DNA of 64,000 nt from Perkinsela sp. pyNocScin1 (GCA_964019655.1 CAXHTR010000004.1:620001-684000), one strand, 5' to 3'. Positions 20,101-31,553 are shown, counted from the stretch's first letter. Numbers and translations: made by a program. Notes: generated from the sequence alone by a model not told the origin.

Positions 20101-20967
20101 ATGATCACTGTGATATTCGTCCATTCACTTGACAGAGCAGCACGAGTCGATCCCGAATCACTGCCCGAGCAAACGCTCATGGAGATCTTCGTCAGCAATA
20201 TGAAAGGCAAAGATGAGTTTCAGGATGCTCATGGCGAATTTCTCCCTGTTCATAGGTGGAAGGGTGTCACGACCGATGCCGAAGGTGCTGTTGAGGAAAT
20301 CCGATGGGAAAACGGCTATGCGATGTACGATGATTACAGTGATGCGCTCGCGAGTCCGGGTGGCACGATCGACTTCAAGTACGCATCGCGTCGGCTCGAG
20401 AGCTTTAGTGCGACAAACATGGAGCTGTACGGCACAGTCGAAACTCGATACCTGCCAGACACAATGCAGTGCTTACGTATTGCGCACAACTTTCTCTCAG
20501 GGACTTTTGACCTCAGTGGGCTACCAGAAAATATCGTCCGCGTGGACATTGAAGGGAACGAATTTACGGGAAGTTTGGATTTCACGAACGTGCCGGAGAC
20601 CTTGGCGTTCTTCGATGGCGCAAACAATGAATTTTCGGGGTCGCTGGACCTCACCAGACTGAGCGATTTCATTCAAGACATTGATCTCAACGGTAATTCC
20701 CTATCAGGGGACATTGACCTTCGGCGCGTGCCGAAGCACCTACAAATCCTTTCCCTGCACGATAATGCATTCAAGGCGAATGTTTTGGACCTTGGTGCGA
20801 TGCCGCTCTACTCTGCGGAGATCCGCATGGACAAGGGGGCGTTTCAAGTGACTGTGCACGAGGCGGGCAGGCAAGCACGTATTGCGCATCGGGGCCGGTA
20901 CCTGGCCATAATGGGACTGGAATTATGCGAAAACGAGTGCTCTTTGCAAACTTTGAGCAAAGATTAA
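20101..20967 (+). CDS. Type A LRR protein
   Basis: 288 aa. Leader MITVIFVHSLD, cap SLPEQTLMEIFVSNM, core RWKGVTTDAEG without cysteines, then GGTIDFKYASRRL and about six LRRs such as VPETLAFFDGANNEFSGSL. The part after ANVLDLGAMPLYSAEIRMD is longer than in its relatives and ends ELCENECSLQTLSKD, unlike other family ends; this may be a late frameshift that replaced the usual terminus. Last gene of the first plus-strand block. Confidence 0.9.
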   Translation: MITVIFVHSLDRAARVDPESLPEQTLMEIFVSNMKGKDEFQDAHGEFLPVHRWKGVTTDAEGAVEEIRWENGYAMYDDYSDALASPGGTIDFKYASRRLESFSATNMELYGTVETRYLPDTMQCLRIAHNFLSGTFDLSGLPENIVRVDIEGNEFTGSLDFTNVPETLAFFDGANNEFSGSLDLTRLSDFIQDIDLNGNSLSGDIDLRRVPKHLQILSLHDNAFKANVLDLGAMPLYSAEIRMDKGAFQVTVHEAGRQARIAHRGRYLAIMGLELCENECSLQTLSKD

Positions 20968-21394
20968 GAATTGAGATAAGTAAGATCAAAGATCAGAAAT
21001 TTTAAGTACCATACTCTTCATAAGAGCCATTCGCTATGATTCGTGTCATCTTTCGATTATATTTAGTACAATGTGTGCATTTCTACGAGCGCTACGTCAA
21101 CATTCGTTGAAACTTTTCTTGAGTAGATACGCAAAAAGGCATCAATTGGATCTTCAAACAATTAAGCAGCTCGCTTTCGATTTCCATTATATTTGAATAT
21201 CGACACTTATGACCGCTGTGCAAAACTACATGCGATCAGAACTTTGCACTCGTCAGTTGCATTTTTAAAGCTAATGAAACTGGGAATAACAGCACAGGTT
21301 ATCGATTTGATAATAACATCGATCAAAACTGTACTCATACTCTGTATCTATTATCTGTCATATATATAACCCCTTCTCTCTCGTATCGATCTCG
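20968..21394. other. Convergent intergenic region
   Basis: AT-rich spacer between the 3' ends of plus- and minus-strand gene blocks. No gene or element recognised; tatatata occurs near 21362. Confidence 0.5.
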
Positions 21395-22336
21395 CTAATT
21401 TCCATTCTCATCCACCACCCGCTCGATCGGGTTTCCCTTTATGTTCACGCGGCCCACAACGCTCTTGTGTATCCACGCGGTCCCGCTCATCGCGTTGCGA
21501 CAAACGTCGAACTCTTCCATAGCAGGCAGCGGGCGCAGCACGCGGAGGCTCCCCGAAAAACGGTTTCTATCGAGGTAGAGCTTCTCGAGTCCGTCTGGCA
21601 GGCTCCCGAAATTGAGCTCTCCGCTCAGCTCGTTGTTCGAGAGGTGCAGCTCTTGCATAGCCGCTGGAAGCTTGGCAAGGGAAATTTCTCCCGAGAAATG
21701 GTTGTGCCCTGCTTTCAGTGTTTTGAGCGAGGCCGGTAGGTGCTCGAGCCCGAGAGAGCCACGCAGCTTGTTGTCAAAGACATCCAGCGATTGGAGCGAT
21801 GACGGGAGGTGGTCGAGGTCGACGGACCCCGAAAATTTGTTCTCACTGATATTGATCGCAGAGAGGTCCGCTGGCAGGTCGGAAAAGTCAACACTTCCCG
21901 AAAATTCGTTTCCGGTGAATGTCAGATGGACCAAGCGCTGCGGGAGCGTTCGGAAGTTGACTGTTCCCGAGAGGTACGTGCTTTGGATGGTGAGGACCTT
22001 GATGGAGTGCGGCAGCTTCGCTGTGTCGATCGTGCCGAGCGCCGCGCTGAAGCCAATGAAAAGACTTTCGACGCTCGGCGGTGTGTATTCAAGCGCGACT
22101 GTCCCTTCGAAAACGTCGATCATCTCGACGCTCGTGATGCCTGCGTCGTCGTCGGCGTAGACGCCTGGCCAGCTGCGGGCGTCCGTAAAATCGCCACTCT
22201 CGTTGAGAAAGTTTGCTTTGCTATCGGTTCTGCAGCCTGCGACGAAAAGCTCCATAAGCGCCTGTTCAGACATACCTGCGATGTCGACGCGGCCAAGGGC
22301 GCTGTCGACGGCTGTAATGAGTGCAATTGGGTGCAT
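21395..22336 (-). CDS. Type A LRR protein, about 8 repeats
   Basis: 313 aa from the ATG at 22336. The open frame begins at 22417, but MHPIALITAVDSALGRVD matches the family start. Cap GMSEQALMELFVAGC, core SWPGVYADDD without cysteines. About eight very regular LRRs (LPASLKTLKAGHNHFSGEI) and the standard C-cap AWIHKSVVGRVNIKGNPIERV. First gene of the minus-strand block 21.4-29.3 kb. It is more GC-rich than its neighbours. Confidence 0.92.
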   Translation of the reverse strand: MHPIALITAVDSALGRVDIAGMSEQALMELFVAGCRTDSKANFLNESGDFTDARSWPGVYADDDAGITSVEMIDVFEGTVALEYTPPSVESLFIGFSAALGTIDTAKLPHSIKVLTIQSTYLSGTVNFRTLPQRLVHLTFTGNEFSGSVDFSDLPADLSAINISENKFSGSVDLDHLPSSLQSLDVFDNKLRGSLGLEHLPASLKTLKAGHNHFSGEISLAKLPAAMQELHLSNNELSGELNFGSLPDGLEKLYLDRNRFSGSLRVLRPLPAMEEFDVCRNAMSGTAWIHKSVVGRVNIKGNPIERVVDENGN

Positions 22337-22657
22337 GATCAGTATTTTAAGATGCTTGTAAGGAGAAAATCGATTGGAAAGACTTGGACGACAAAAGTCG
22401 ATAAAAAGCCTCTGCAAGCACTAGGAATTCAACTTTTCGGGACAGAGTGAAATTACTTGTGGCGTTTAGAAAGACAGGAATCACTGATTAAGATATATCA
22501 GTATGCCTGATAGGTGTCTTACATTGATTCAACTGTATGGACCGCGTCATAGCCCGGATTTAATTCTGAATTTTCGGCTTGACTGATTGGGCAGGGATAA
22601 AAAAGAGGAAAATCTGATCTTTCGAGATCGAGTTTACTAAAACTACAAATTCTATGT

Positions 22658-23240
22658 CAGGCCTTCTCGTCGTTTTTTTCGATTTACACCCCAAGGGGTA
22701 TGAGAGGACCTGAATTTCACACCCCTTAAATTGCGATGTGGAAGCTTGCCGTCCCGCCCCTTCGGGACGGGACGGCTGTTTATAATCTCAATACCTGACT
22801 CTGCTTTCTGCGCAAAGTGGGTTTTTGCTAGCCTCTACAACCGAGCATTCTAAGCCACGATTCCTGTACATTTCTTTCACTGCGCATCGTGTTGTTCTGA
22901 TTATCACTGTCTCATGCTGTATGAATTAAGAATGTCTTGCTCTAAGACACCCCACGTTGCACATTTGTCTCGCATGAATACTGAGCAATACTTTGCTCCA
23001 GTCGAACCTGTAATGCCGAGGCCCGAAGGGAAGAGGTGCAAAAATTTTGAAATGCGATTTTTCTTGGCGTGATACTCAATTTTTGGTGCGGTTAAGCGCA
23101 TTTTCTCAATCGACTTACCATTTGAGGATGCTAAAGGGGTGTGACAGTCGATTCGATCCACACCTCTTATTCATTTTTCCAATATTTCTGTCTTGATTTC
23201 TAACCTAAGGTTAGAATCTCACCCCAAATAAGAAGGCCTG
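22658..23240. mobile_element. MITE 1, hAT-type ends, 8-bp target duplication
   Basis: 583 bp bounded by CAGGCCTTCT and its complement AGAAGGCCTG, flanked by the perfect duplication TTCTATGT (22650-22657 and 23241-23248). No transposase. The inside holds ACACCCC palindromes, a GC-rich hairpin (CCGTCCCG ... CGGGACGG at about 22751) and a mirrored copy of the acaccccttaaa motif. A second copy lies inverted at 37260-37853. An 8-bp duplication and CAGG ends are typical of hAT elements, so a hAT transposase probably moved it. Confidence 0.88.
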
Positions 23241-23540
23241 TTCTATGTCTATCGAGCTGAAATCATTGGAAACGCGCTGTAGTCTGATGGCTCTAATCTC
23301 GGTGATCTACATCACCAATGGGCGTGGCAATCAATGCGAGTATGGTTTCTTTGTCGGGAAATTCAGGCAGCTACAGATTCGTCGCTTTCAAACGTCGGGT
23401 TTAGCCTTCAGGCTCGAAATACTAAGTTTCTGTTTCAAGCATGAAAAGAAAGTACATGAAGATTCTAAATGTACGGATTGATGCGATCGTGCGCAGAAAA
23501 ATCCATACCTATCTTGTAATTATATCTTCTTTGTATTACG

Positions 23541-25286
23541 CTACTCTTCGTCGAGTGCCACCGCTCTATAAAAAACTTCCGCGTAAGGCTCGCCCTTCGG
23601 GTCCACAGCTGCCTCAATGGGGTTATCGTCGATCGTCGTCACGCGGCGCGCGTCTTGCGATAGCACAGCGGTCCCCTCAAATCGATTTTCTTCGAGCTCG
23701 ATCATTCGAATGTTGGGCGGAACTCGCGTCACGCGGATCGTTCCCTCGAGCTCATTGACGAACAGGGACAGCTCTTCTAAGCTCGAAGGCAGAAGGTTGA
23801 GGTTGACCGTCCCCGTGAGCTGACAGTCATTCAGCTCCAAGATTCGAAGCTTTTTTGGTAGCTCTGTCAGGTTCAGGGACCCCTGAAAGCTGTTGTTACC
23901 AGCCCGCAGTATTTCCATGTGTATCGGCAGCATTTCAAGCCCGACAGTCCCTTGAAAGTCATTGCCAGTTATATCGAGCGTCTCCATGCGCATCGGCAGC
24001 TGCCGAAATTTGAAATCGTCATCGAGACGATTATTCGGCGCTCGAAACTCGCGGAGCGTATCAGGAAAGAAGCTGGTGTTCACGGGCCCGATGAGTCCAC
24101 CTTCATAGCGACTATTGGATAAGTCGATAAAAGTTACCATTATCGGTGTGTACTGGAAGTTCACTGCGCCCTCAAGGTTGGCGAACCCAGTCTCTTTCGT
24201 CAGGCGAATGCCGACAACGCGGTTCTCTACGTCAAAATCAATACCCTTCCAATACTGGAAAGGCAATGGATCGCCGCTGCGCTTTTGAAAGTGCCGCCGC
24301 GAACTCGCATCGAGCTGCTTGACGAAGGCCACCATCGGGCTATAGTCCTGATGTATTACCAGGCTGTTTGCCTTTCGCTCAAAAATTTGCATCAGAACGC
24401 CTTTTTCGTTCGCGACTCCACGTAGGTGCTTCGTATCGTACTTGATGTGCTGCGCTTTGAACTTGGCGACTGTCATGACAGCGACCCCGTAAAACTGGTT
24501 GGTACTCAGGTCGAGCAGCTCGAGGCTTTCCGGAATTTTTGCAGCGTGGATGGAGCCGCACAGCCTATTGGCATGCAGGTCGACGCGATGAATTCGTGAT
24601 GGGAGGTAATCCAAACAGATTTCCCCGAAGAATTCGCTCTGATCGAGGTCGAGGAAGATCAACCGAGGTGGCAGACTTTTCAGGTTCAGCGTCCCTCTGA
24701 GGTCGCTCATGCCGAGCAACAGCGATCGCAGACACCGTGGGAGGCTGGTCAGCACAATAGTCCCCGTAAAATACACATCTCTCGCGCATAGGTACGTCAG
24801 GCGCTCTGGAAGATGTGTCAAATCGCAGCTGCCTATGAAACCGTTCTGACGAATGCTCAGCTTTTCCAGTCGCTTTGGCAAGCGGCGCATGTCGAAACTT
24901 CCCGAAAACTTGTTCTGCGCGAGAGACAGCGTTTGCAGGCCCGCCGGCAGCGCCTGGGTGTCCACAGTTCCCTTCAGGCCGCCATTTGGTGAAAACTCGC
25001 AGACTCGAACGTGCGGCGGGAGGTATGCCAATTCGATAGCATTCTCTTTTCCTTTTGCAGGGAAAAGACCTGCGTGGATTTCAACAACCTCTCGCCGAGC
25101 GTTGCATTTGACTCCCTTCCAGCGGCACACTGGGAGGTACTGGCCGGTGGGGTGCTGGAAGACCCTCTTGAGGTCGCTGCTGGCATTTTCGACAAGCGCC
25201 TCCATAAGGTCTTGATCTGCGAGGCCAGTAATATCGAGATGAGCAGCAGAGCGATCTGGAAGGAGAAGAAGAGATTGTGCTTGCAT
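23541..25286 (-). CDS. Double-module LRR protein
   Basis: 581 aa from the ATG at 25286 (an upstream ATG at 25307 adds seven residues). Module 1: leader MQAQSLLLLPD, cap GLADQDLMEALVENA, core CRWKGVKC with both cysteines, and about eight LRRs. A linker (KAQHIKYDTKHLRGV and the following residues) leads to module 2 near residue 310: a second cap, QDYSPMVAFVKQL, with core YWKGIDFDVE lacking cysteines, then about seven LRRs and a C-cap. This is a fusion or internal duplication of two family units. Its neighbour (25398-28248) has the same plan, so the double form predates their tandem duplication. Confidence 0.9.
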   Translation of the reverse strand: MQAQSLLLLPDRSAAHLDITGLADQDLMEALVENASSDLKRVFQHPTGQYLPVCRWKGVKCNARREVVEIHAGLFPAKGKENAIELAYLPPHVRVCEFSPNGGLKGTVDTQALPAGLQTLSLAQNKFSGSFDMRRLPKRLEKLSIRQNGFIGSCDLTHLPERLTYLCARDVYFTGTIVLTSLPRCLRSLLLGMSDLRGTLNLKSLPPRLIFLDLDQSEFFGEICLDYLPSRIHRVDLHANRLCGSIHAAKIPESLELLDLSTNQFYGVAVMTVAKFKAQHIKYDTKHLRGVANEKGVLMQIFERKANSLVIHQDYSPMVAFVKQLDASSRRHFQKRSGDPLPFQYWKGIDFDVENRVVGIRLTKETGFANLEGAVNFQYTPIMVTFIDLSNSRYEGGLIGPVNTSFFPDTLREFRAPNNRLDDDFKFRQLPMRMETLDITGNDFQGTVGLEMLPIHMEILRAGNNSFQGSLNLTELPKKLRILELNDCQLTGTVNLNLLPSSLEELSLFVNELEGTIRVTRVPPNIRMIELEENRFEGTAVLSQDARRVTTIDDNPIEAAVDPKGEPYAEVFYRAVALDEE

Positions 25287-26812
25287 AATTTTCGTGCTAA
25301 AAGTCAAAAAAGAAGAAAAAATAAAGTTCAGGCGATGCAGCGCTCGATGGAAAAGATCTTTCGCTCTTTACAATATCTCTCTCTTTGTTGGATTTCGTCA
25401 TGAATAGAGCACAGCATCTACTTCGCGAATTGCAACGAATGAATTCCCTTTAAGCTCTACTTTGTTCAGTGCTTCACGCGCAATCACTGCAGTCCCCGTA
25501 AAATTATTATCATGAAGATCGAGCGCCCGCAAGCTCGCCGGGATGCGTGTGATCCGAAGTTTCCCTTGAAGCTGGTTGGCGAACAATCGAAGCTCCGCGA
25601 GGCTTGTGGGTAGGAAATTCAGCGAGACTGTTCCTGTGAATTGACAGTCTTCGAGCCCGAGCTCTCGAATTTTACGCGGCAAACTTGTCAGATCCAATGT
25701 GCCCTGAAAGCGGTTGAATCCGGCCGCAAGAATCTCTATGTGAATCGGCAGCTGCTCGAGAGCGACTTGGCCCTCAAAACAGTTCCATGATATATCGAGT
25801 ATTCGAAGCTTCATGGGAAGCTTTTGAAACTTGAAATCGCCCCGCAAGCGGTTTGATCCGACCAAAAGCGTGTGGAGCGCTCGAGGGAGAACTTTTGCAT
25901 CGATTTTCCCCGAAACCTCACTGTGAATCCCGTACACTTTGATAACACTGATGAAACATGGGATATACGCAAAGTTTAATTCGCCCTTGAGACTCTGGAA
26001 TCCATTCTCACTTATAAAGTGAATGCCAACGACACGATTTTCACTGTTGAGCTCAACGCCTTTCCATAGATGAAGGGGCTTTGGTTGCCCGCATTGCTTT
26101 TGAAATGGCCTTTTCGCTTCGAAAGGTAGTTTCGAAATAAAACTCATCATGGGGTAGTAATCTTGGTGGAGACCGCCGGTCGCCGTTCTGTTGAATCGCC
26201 GGTATACACGTCCACTCTCGTCAACAACAGCGCGCAGAAACTCGCTATCGTACTTGACACGGGGCTCAAGCACTCGAGTGATGACGGCGATTGACTCAAA
26301 CTCATTTTTTGTAATATCAAGGGTCTCGAGCGCCTCGGGAAGGCTCACTACCCTTAGCGAGTCACACAGCCTGTTGCGTGAGAGGTTTGCCTGCTTCATT
26401 TGTGGCGGAAAGAATTCAAGGGATACTTCACCAAAAAAGGCATTTTCGAAGAGCCAGATATGCGTCATGGATTTTGGTAGATTCGTCAGATCCAGAGACC
26501 CACACAGTTCGTTTCTAGCGAGAGCAAGCACCCGTAAGCATCTTGGGAGCTTGTCTAGATGTATACTCCCCGACAGTGAATTTTCAGATGCTGTGCAAGT
26601 GGTCAAATGTGCTGGAAGCTGCGTCAAATCGAAGCTCCCACGAAAATTGTTCCTTGACACACGGAGGAGCTCTAGGCTGGGTGGCAACTTGCAAAAATTG
26701 AAACTGCCTGAAAATTTATTTCCGAATAAAGTTAAGCGACGAAGGCTGGCTGGCAGCGCGCTGGTTTGTACACTTCCATTGAACTTTCCCTCCTGAAAGT
26801 TACACTCTACCA

Positions 26813-27972
26813 CAGGGGTTCCCACCGACTTCGGGCCACTACCACCTTTTTTGCCTTGAGCGAGAATCACTACCACCTGGCGAAAAATCGCTGAAGATAC
26901 GGGCGTACAGATTTCTAGAGCAACCTCTTTCGAGAGTTACCTTCTCAATGAGTCACACGGTTTTCGATTTGCGCTTCGAATTTGCATTTTGATGAACTTA
27001 GTCATACAAAAATAGGGTATGAGTAAACAGGCTAAGGATAGCAGCAAAGAGAACCGACCTTGCTCCAAGTCCCTCAGAAGCTCACTGGCGATGCGCACCA
27101 ACTCAACTGCCTTACCACCATTATCCAAAGGCCCGCAAAACATAAGCTCCTCCCTGATTTTCATCGTCACCAAGTCTACGAAACGGACCCAGCAAACGAG
27201 CTGGCGAACATGTGCAATATCCGTAGATTCGTCAAGCTGTAGCGAGATGGGGTAGGGACATCGAGAAATTTCACTGGACAGCTCAGATGAAATGTAGTTT
27301 TTCCACACAGACATCCGCTGTTGTACAGTGTTGTTGCTTTTCGGCATGTCCTCCACCATCTGTACAACTTTACCCGGAGAAAGCACGTTCATAATGTCCA
27401 ACCTACACGGGATTAAGAAATCCTCAGCAATAGTGTGAGGCAACTTACATCTCGCGATGTGCTTAGACATGATGATGCTCGCCAGTTTGCTTTTGTCTGT
27501 TTCGGGCCCGATTCGGTACGCAGTGAGAGTTTTTGGAGTGCACCAAGCGCTATATAGCCGTTCCATGGTATCTTTATCTGTGTTTGCGCGCTTTTTCTTG
27601 TTTGATGTTTTGAAAATGAAATGAAATGAAAATGAATGAATGAGATGTTTCGATATCGGTTCATCTCTCATAAAGCTCGTGGATATAACCTCACCATTCT
27701 CATTCTTTCCCTAAGTGAATCCTTTCCCAAAATAGTCTGGGCCGTAGCCTCTTTGATTGATCAAATTTTTACGAAGCAATAATGATCGAAATCAAAATCT
27801 TTATAATCAAGGGAAAATAAACCTTCAGGTTCTGCACAAAACTCACTTTTTTTATCATGCCATGCAGGCCCTCTCAACCCCCTCTCCCCACACTTTTGTC
27901 TCAAAAAAATACCACCTCCGGCAAAAAAACTACCACCTTTTTGCCTAAATTACCACCTTTTGGGAATGCCTG
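26813..27972 (-). mobile_element. Deleted non-autonomous hAT element
   Basis: 1160 bp with ends CAGGGGTTCCC and GGGAATGCCTG and a perfect 8-bp target duplication CTCTACCA (26805-26812 and 27973-27980). It is a shortened version of the full element at 48478-50797. About 1.14 kb, matching 49428-50566 of that copy, is missing. The segment for the zinc-finger cysteines (near 27685) is also deleted, as are 11 bp near the main junction. The ends are intact, so it could be mobilised in trans. Confidence 0.92.
26937..27671 (-). pseudogene. Truncated hAT transposase remnant
   Basis: A 244-codon open frame matches the start and first catalytic segment of the full transposase (LQLDESTDIAHVRQLVCW with the first Asp). 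It stops matching at about ELLRDL, where an internal deletion joins it to former 3' untranslated sequence. The BED-type finger, second Asp, C-x2-H and dimerisation region are all missing, so it cannot be catalytically active. Confidence 0.85.
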
Positions 27973-28375
27973 CTCTACCAAGTGTGGAGGGAGGAACGCG
28001 AGCTGGACCTTGCTCACACTTTCACATTGAAATGAATTTATCGATGTTACCTCACGCCGTGCACTGCAATGCACCCCTTGCCAGCGGCACACAGGGAGGA
28101 ACTTGCCACTGGGATGCTGAAATATCTGCTTAAAATTGTCACTTGCTTCGTCGATAAGTGCCTCCATGAGGTCCTGGTCGGAAAGCCCAGAGATATTAAG
28201 CTCAGTGGCTGAGCAACCCGGAAGGACGAGAAGCGATGGTGGATTCATTTTAGTACTGAAACAGAGATAAAACTTCGCGATATAGAGAATTTTCGAGTTT
28301 TCTTTACACCACGTTTTTTTCTGAATGAATGAAGCATATATTATATATTTTACTATCGGACGCATTTATTCTTTT

Positions 28376-29293
28376 CTATGCACTTGCTCGTAGAAATTCA
28401 TATTCCTCCTTGTGGGTCTCACCAGTCTCATCGACGACTGACGTCAGTTTGTTCATCGAGAATCGAAACTCTGCTTCTGTGAAAACCGCCGGCACAATCG
28501 CCTCGCCGCTAAAATTGTTGTGTGAAGCGTCGAAAGTAGTAAGATATGGCGCCACATCGTGAAAAATGAAACTCCCGCAGAATGAATTCTTTGAGATGTC
28601 CAAGTGACAGAGAGACTCAGGGAAATTTTCGAATGTCAGTCCGCCACTAAGCGCATTCTGTGAAACGTCGAGGAACGACATGCAGTCTGGAAGCTCTGTG
28701 ATGGAGATTTCCCCTGAGAGTTGATTGCACGATGCATCGAGCGTCGTAAGGCATTCAGGAAGCATGGTTAGATCCAAACTGCCGTGAAACGAATTATTCT
28801 GGATCTCTAGATCCAGCAGGCCTTCTGGTAGTGCAGTCAGATCACACGTCCCTGTAAACTGGCTTTCAGAGAGATTGATAGACTCCATCGACTGGGGAAA
28901 CTTAGTGAAATCTACCGTGCCATGGAACGACGTCTTTTGCAGACGAAGTCTTTCCAGTTTTGGCGGAAGGCTTGGTGTGCTGAGTGTTCCTGTAGCCGTC
29001 AGAATGCTAATGCGAATAGAAGTGATAGTTTCGGGACAGTAGAGAAGCTGTATTTCGCCGTCGATCTTCATGAAAAAGAAATTTACTCCGATGACGTTAC
29101 CATCGCCATCGCATTCGATGCCACGCCACGTGTCCACAGGTCGGTAAGTTCCCTCGTCACTTAAGAACTGCATTTTTGAATATTCATTGAGCCCACTGAT
29201 CACAAGCTCCATCTTTGTTTGGTGTGAGATCAGATTTGGATCGAATCGCCCAAGGGCACTATCAGCGCAAAGAAGAGAAGTAAGAATCGACAT
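28376..29293 (-). CDS. Type A LRR protein, about 8 repeats
   Basis: 305 aa. Leader MSILTSLLCAD, cap LISHQTKMELVISGL, core TWRGIECDGDG with only the second cysteine. Eight LRRs such as LPECLTTLDASCNQLSGEI. The C-cap is AIVPAVFTEAEFRFSMNKLT followed by VVDETGE. Its start faces the 2.3-kb gene-free region before the next plus-strand block. Confidence 0.92.
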   Translation of the reverse strand: MSILTSLLCADSALGRFDPNLISHQTKMELVISGLNEYSKMQFLSDEGTYRPVDTWRGIECDGDGNVIGVNFFFMKIDGEIQLLYCPETITSIRISILTATGTLSTPSLPPKLERLRLQKTSFHGTVDFTKFPQSMESINLSESQFTGTCDLTALPEGLLDLEIQNNSFHGSLDLTMLPECLTTLDASCNQLSGEISITELPDCMSFLDVSQNALSGGLTFENFPESLCHLDISKNSFCGSFIFHDVAPYLTTFDASHNNFSGEAIVPAVFTEAEFRFSMNKLTSVVDETGETHKEEYEFLRASA

Positions 29294-31553
29294 AACTAGA
29301 GAGGTACTATTGCAGTTATGAACGGGGAAGTAAAAGATTGTTGAAGTTCAAAGCATCACTTTTTTGTAAGAGCAAACGCATTATTCAAGAGCTCATGCTC
29401 TTATAGAGCTGAGAGCTCTAGTCGAATTCACTATAAATTACGATATTCGGTGCAAAGTGCACGATACCATTTCGTATCTGTGAAGCCTTGTTGCTGGTCA
29501 ATAAAGGGGGAAGAAGAAGCGAAGTAGTAAGCTTTGATCCTAGATCTTCGCACAGCCTTGTGCATTCGATGATTCTTTGGTAGAACGGCAAGAGAGCCTT
29601 TTAAGCATACTTTTAAAATGCTTAAGGGAGATTTATTGATGCTTTTTACCGTCCACCACGAAGCGCAAATCGTCTCATTGAGTGGTAGATTTTTACAGAG
29701 AATCATCTTAATATTCTGCCAATCAACTTGAAAGCGCCTTTTCTAACATTGCATTAACTCAAATATTTGAATACAGATCAGAGCTGATTTGACATTTTCT
29801 GCTAATCTCGACATTGAAAGTGCATAATGGATGATTTGCACGGAAGAAGTCGAAGAGGTAATCGAAGCTTTATGTTCTAGGCCAAGCTTCGGTCGTGTCC
29901 CGGTGCAATCAAAGTAGATTAGAAAGGCCAATATCGTCGAATTTCATTGCACTAGAGATAAATTTTCCTTCACTAGAAAGCACACCAGAAACTAGAATAT
30001 GTTTCTTATTTGACGATACGTTCACCTTAACTATCTTAAATGAGGTACTTATGTCTGAGATATGCGTTATTCGCTGAGCCAATATTTCACTGCTAGAACT
30101 CTTTACTGCAAATATCTGGCAATTTTGCTCCTGGGCAGAAATTTACTGCGCTTGCTAATCGCACGAGAGGTTTACTTTCATAGGCCCATGAAATATGTGC
30201 ACCGAGGCAGCCAACAGTGCCAGGATTTGTCAACTAACGGCCCGGTACAACACTAATAGTCTTTCGGCGAACGAATGAAAAGGCTTTTATTCAGAAAGCA
30301 GAAAAGATGGTGATTCTTTGGAGCAACTTTTTGATCTTGCAAATCCTGCTTTTTGCAAGATTACACACACATTTGCAAAATCACATAAAATATAAATTCC
30401 TGTGTTCTTGCGTCGATTCTTTTCCTTATCTTTCGGCGATGAATGAAGGACAGAAAAGAAGGGTAGAAGCTTGGATCCAAGCGCTGGACTGTACCATCAG
30501 ACGGCAGAGCGTAAAATCAGATGAAGCCACATTCGAGTTTGCATATTGCTACACAAGTCTATTGAATCTGCATATATATGTAGCTTACTGAATTTTAACT
30601 ATAATTCTTTCCTAATTCCATAGACGCATGGAAATTATCCGGTTTACACTTGAAATTCATGATGCACGTTTTCAATCTGTTAGTGTCTTCTCTACTAATT
30701 TCAAACCAGGGTATCGCGAGAAACGTGTCAAATTTTAATCATTGTACGATCAAAGGAACTAAAAAAGAAAAAATGTAGATTCATTCTGAGATTGATTTCT
30801 CGCACTCAATAGATACCCTCTAACGTAAATATAGTGATCTAGGTAAATTCAATGATTAAGTCCTCAATGGCACTTCTAGAATGTAAAATCTACGAAGACA
30901 GCATTCAATCTGAGAGTTGAATGGTAGATATGAATTAGAAGCTCACTGAAATATCTATGCACACTGGGCTTCCGTCTGACTTTAAGTTGCGCATAAACTC
31001 ATTAGCAGATAGTTGACGAGGGAAAACTTTGTCTCCTAGCAGATGATCTATAATTGAAACACGCCCTATATACGCCGAATCGAAGCTAGGCTTTGTATTT
31101 TATACTAGAGATTCATCGCACTCATAATTCAAATGCGCTACTCACGGTCTGACCTGTGAGAAATATCTAGGAGATTCTGCATTTGAATAGCACCCGACAT
31201 CAATGCAAGATGTTTATTTTGGGAACTAGTGCAAAAGAGTGGAGTTCTGATAATTGTCTTGTGCTTTCTTGTAAAAATACTTCTTCACTTTCATATGCAA
31301 TGCCATTACGTGGTGACAGCGGCAAATGTTGACACAGCACTAAGCTAAATCGATCCTATACGCTTCAGCGATCGTGTCAGTCCAAAGAATGCCAGCGTTA
31401 CTTCCTAGTCCAGGAGGTTAGTAATCCTTTACTTAGAATGACCAATAAAATATCAAAAACTAGACCAGGGCGAAAGATTTAGAGGTGGCAAAGAGATCAA
31501 AGATGTTATTATCTCAAAATTATACCTATCGATCTTATGCTAAATACTAATAC
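29294..31553. other. Divergent strand-switch region, no gene recognised
   Basis: 2.26 kb of AT-rich DNA between a minus-strand and a plus-strand gene block. I see no LRR remnant, transposase or tRNA. A 94-codon plus-strand frame at 30307-30591 opens with a hydrophobic stretch (FLILQILLFA) but matches nothing I recognise. By position the region could hold transcription start sites for both blocks. Confidence 0.5.

Larger units (their letters stand above)
25398..28248 (-). pseudogene. Double-module LRR gene split by a hAT insertion
   Basis: The 5' part (28248 to 27973) encodes leader MNPPSLLVLPG, cap GLSDQDLMEALIDEA and core CRWQGVHC, up to FLPPHLVE. The 3' part (26812 to 25398) resumes at VECNFQEGKFNGSV and runs through both LRR modules to a stop. 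Between them is the 1160-bp element 26813-27972. The 8-bp duplication CTCTACCA flanks it, and both copies are read in the same codon phase, so loss of the element with one copy would leave the frame open. As it stands the protein would end inside the element. Closest relative: the adjacent gene 23541-25286. Confidence 0.9.

Noticed and set aside
30307-30591. 94-codon frame with hydrophobic start as a gene
   Set aside because: No family match and length compatible with chance in AT-rich DNA.
29294-31553. tRNA or rRNA genes in the empty strand-switch region
   Set aside because: No cloverleaf or B-box-like sequence found by eye.
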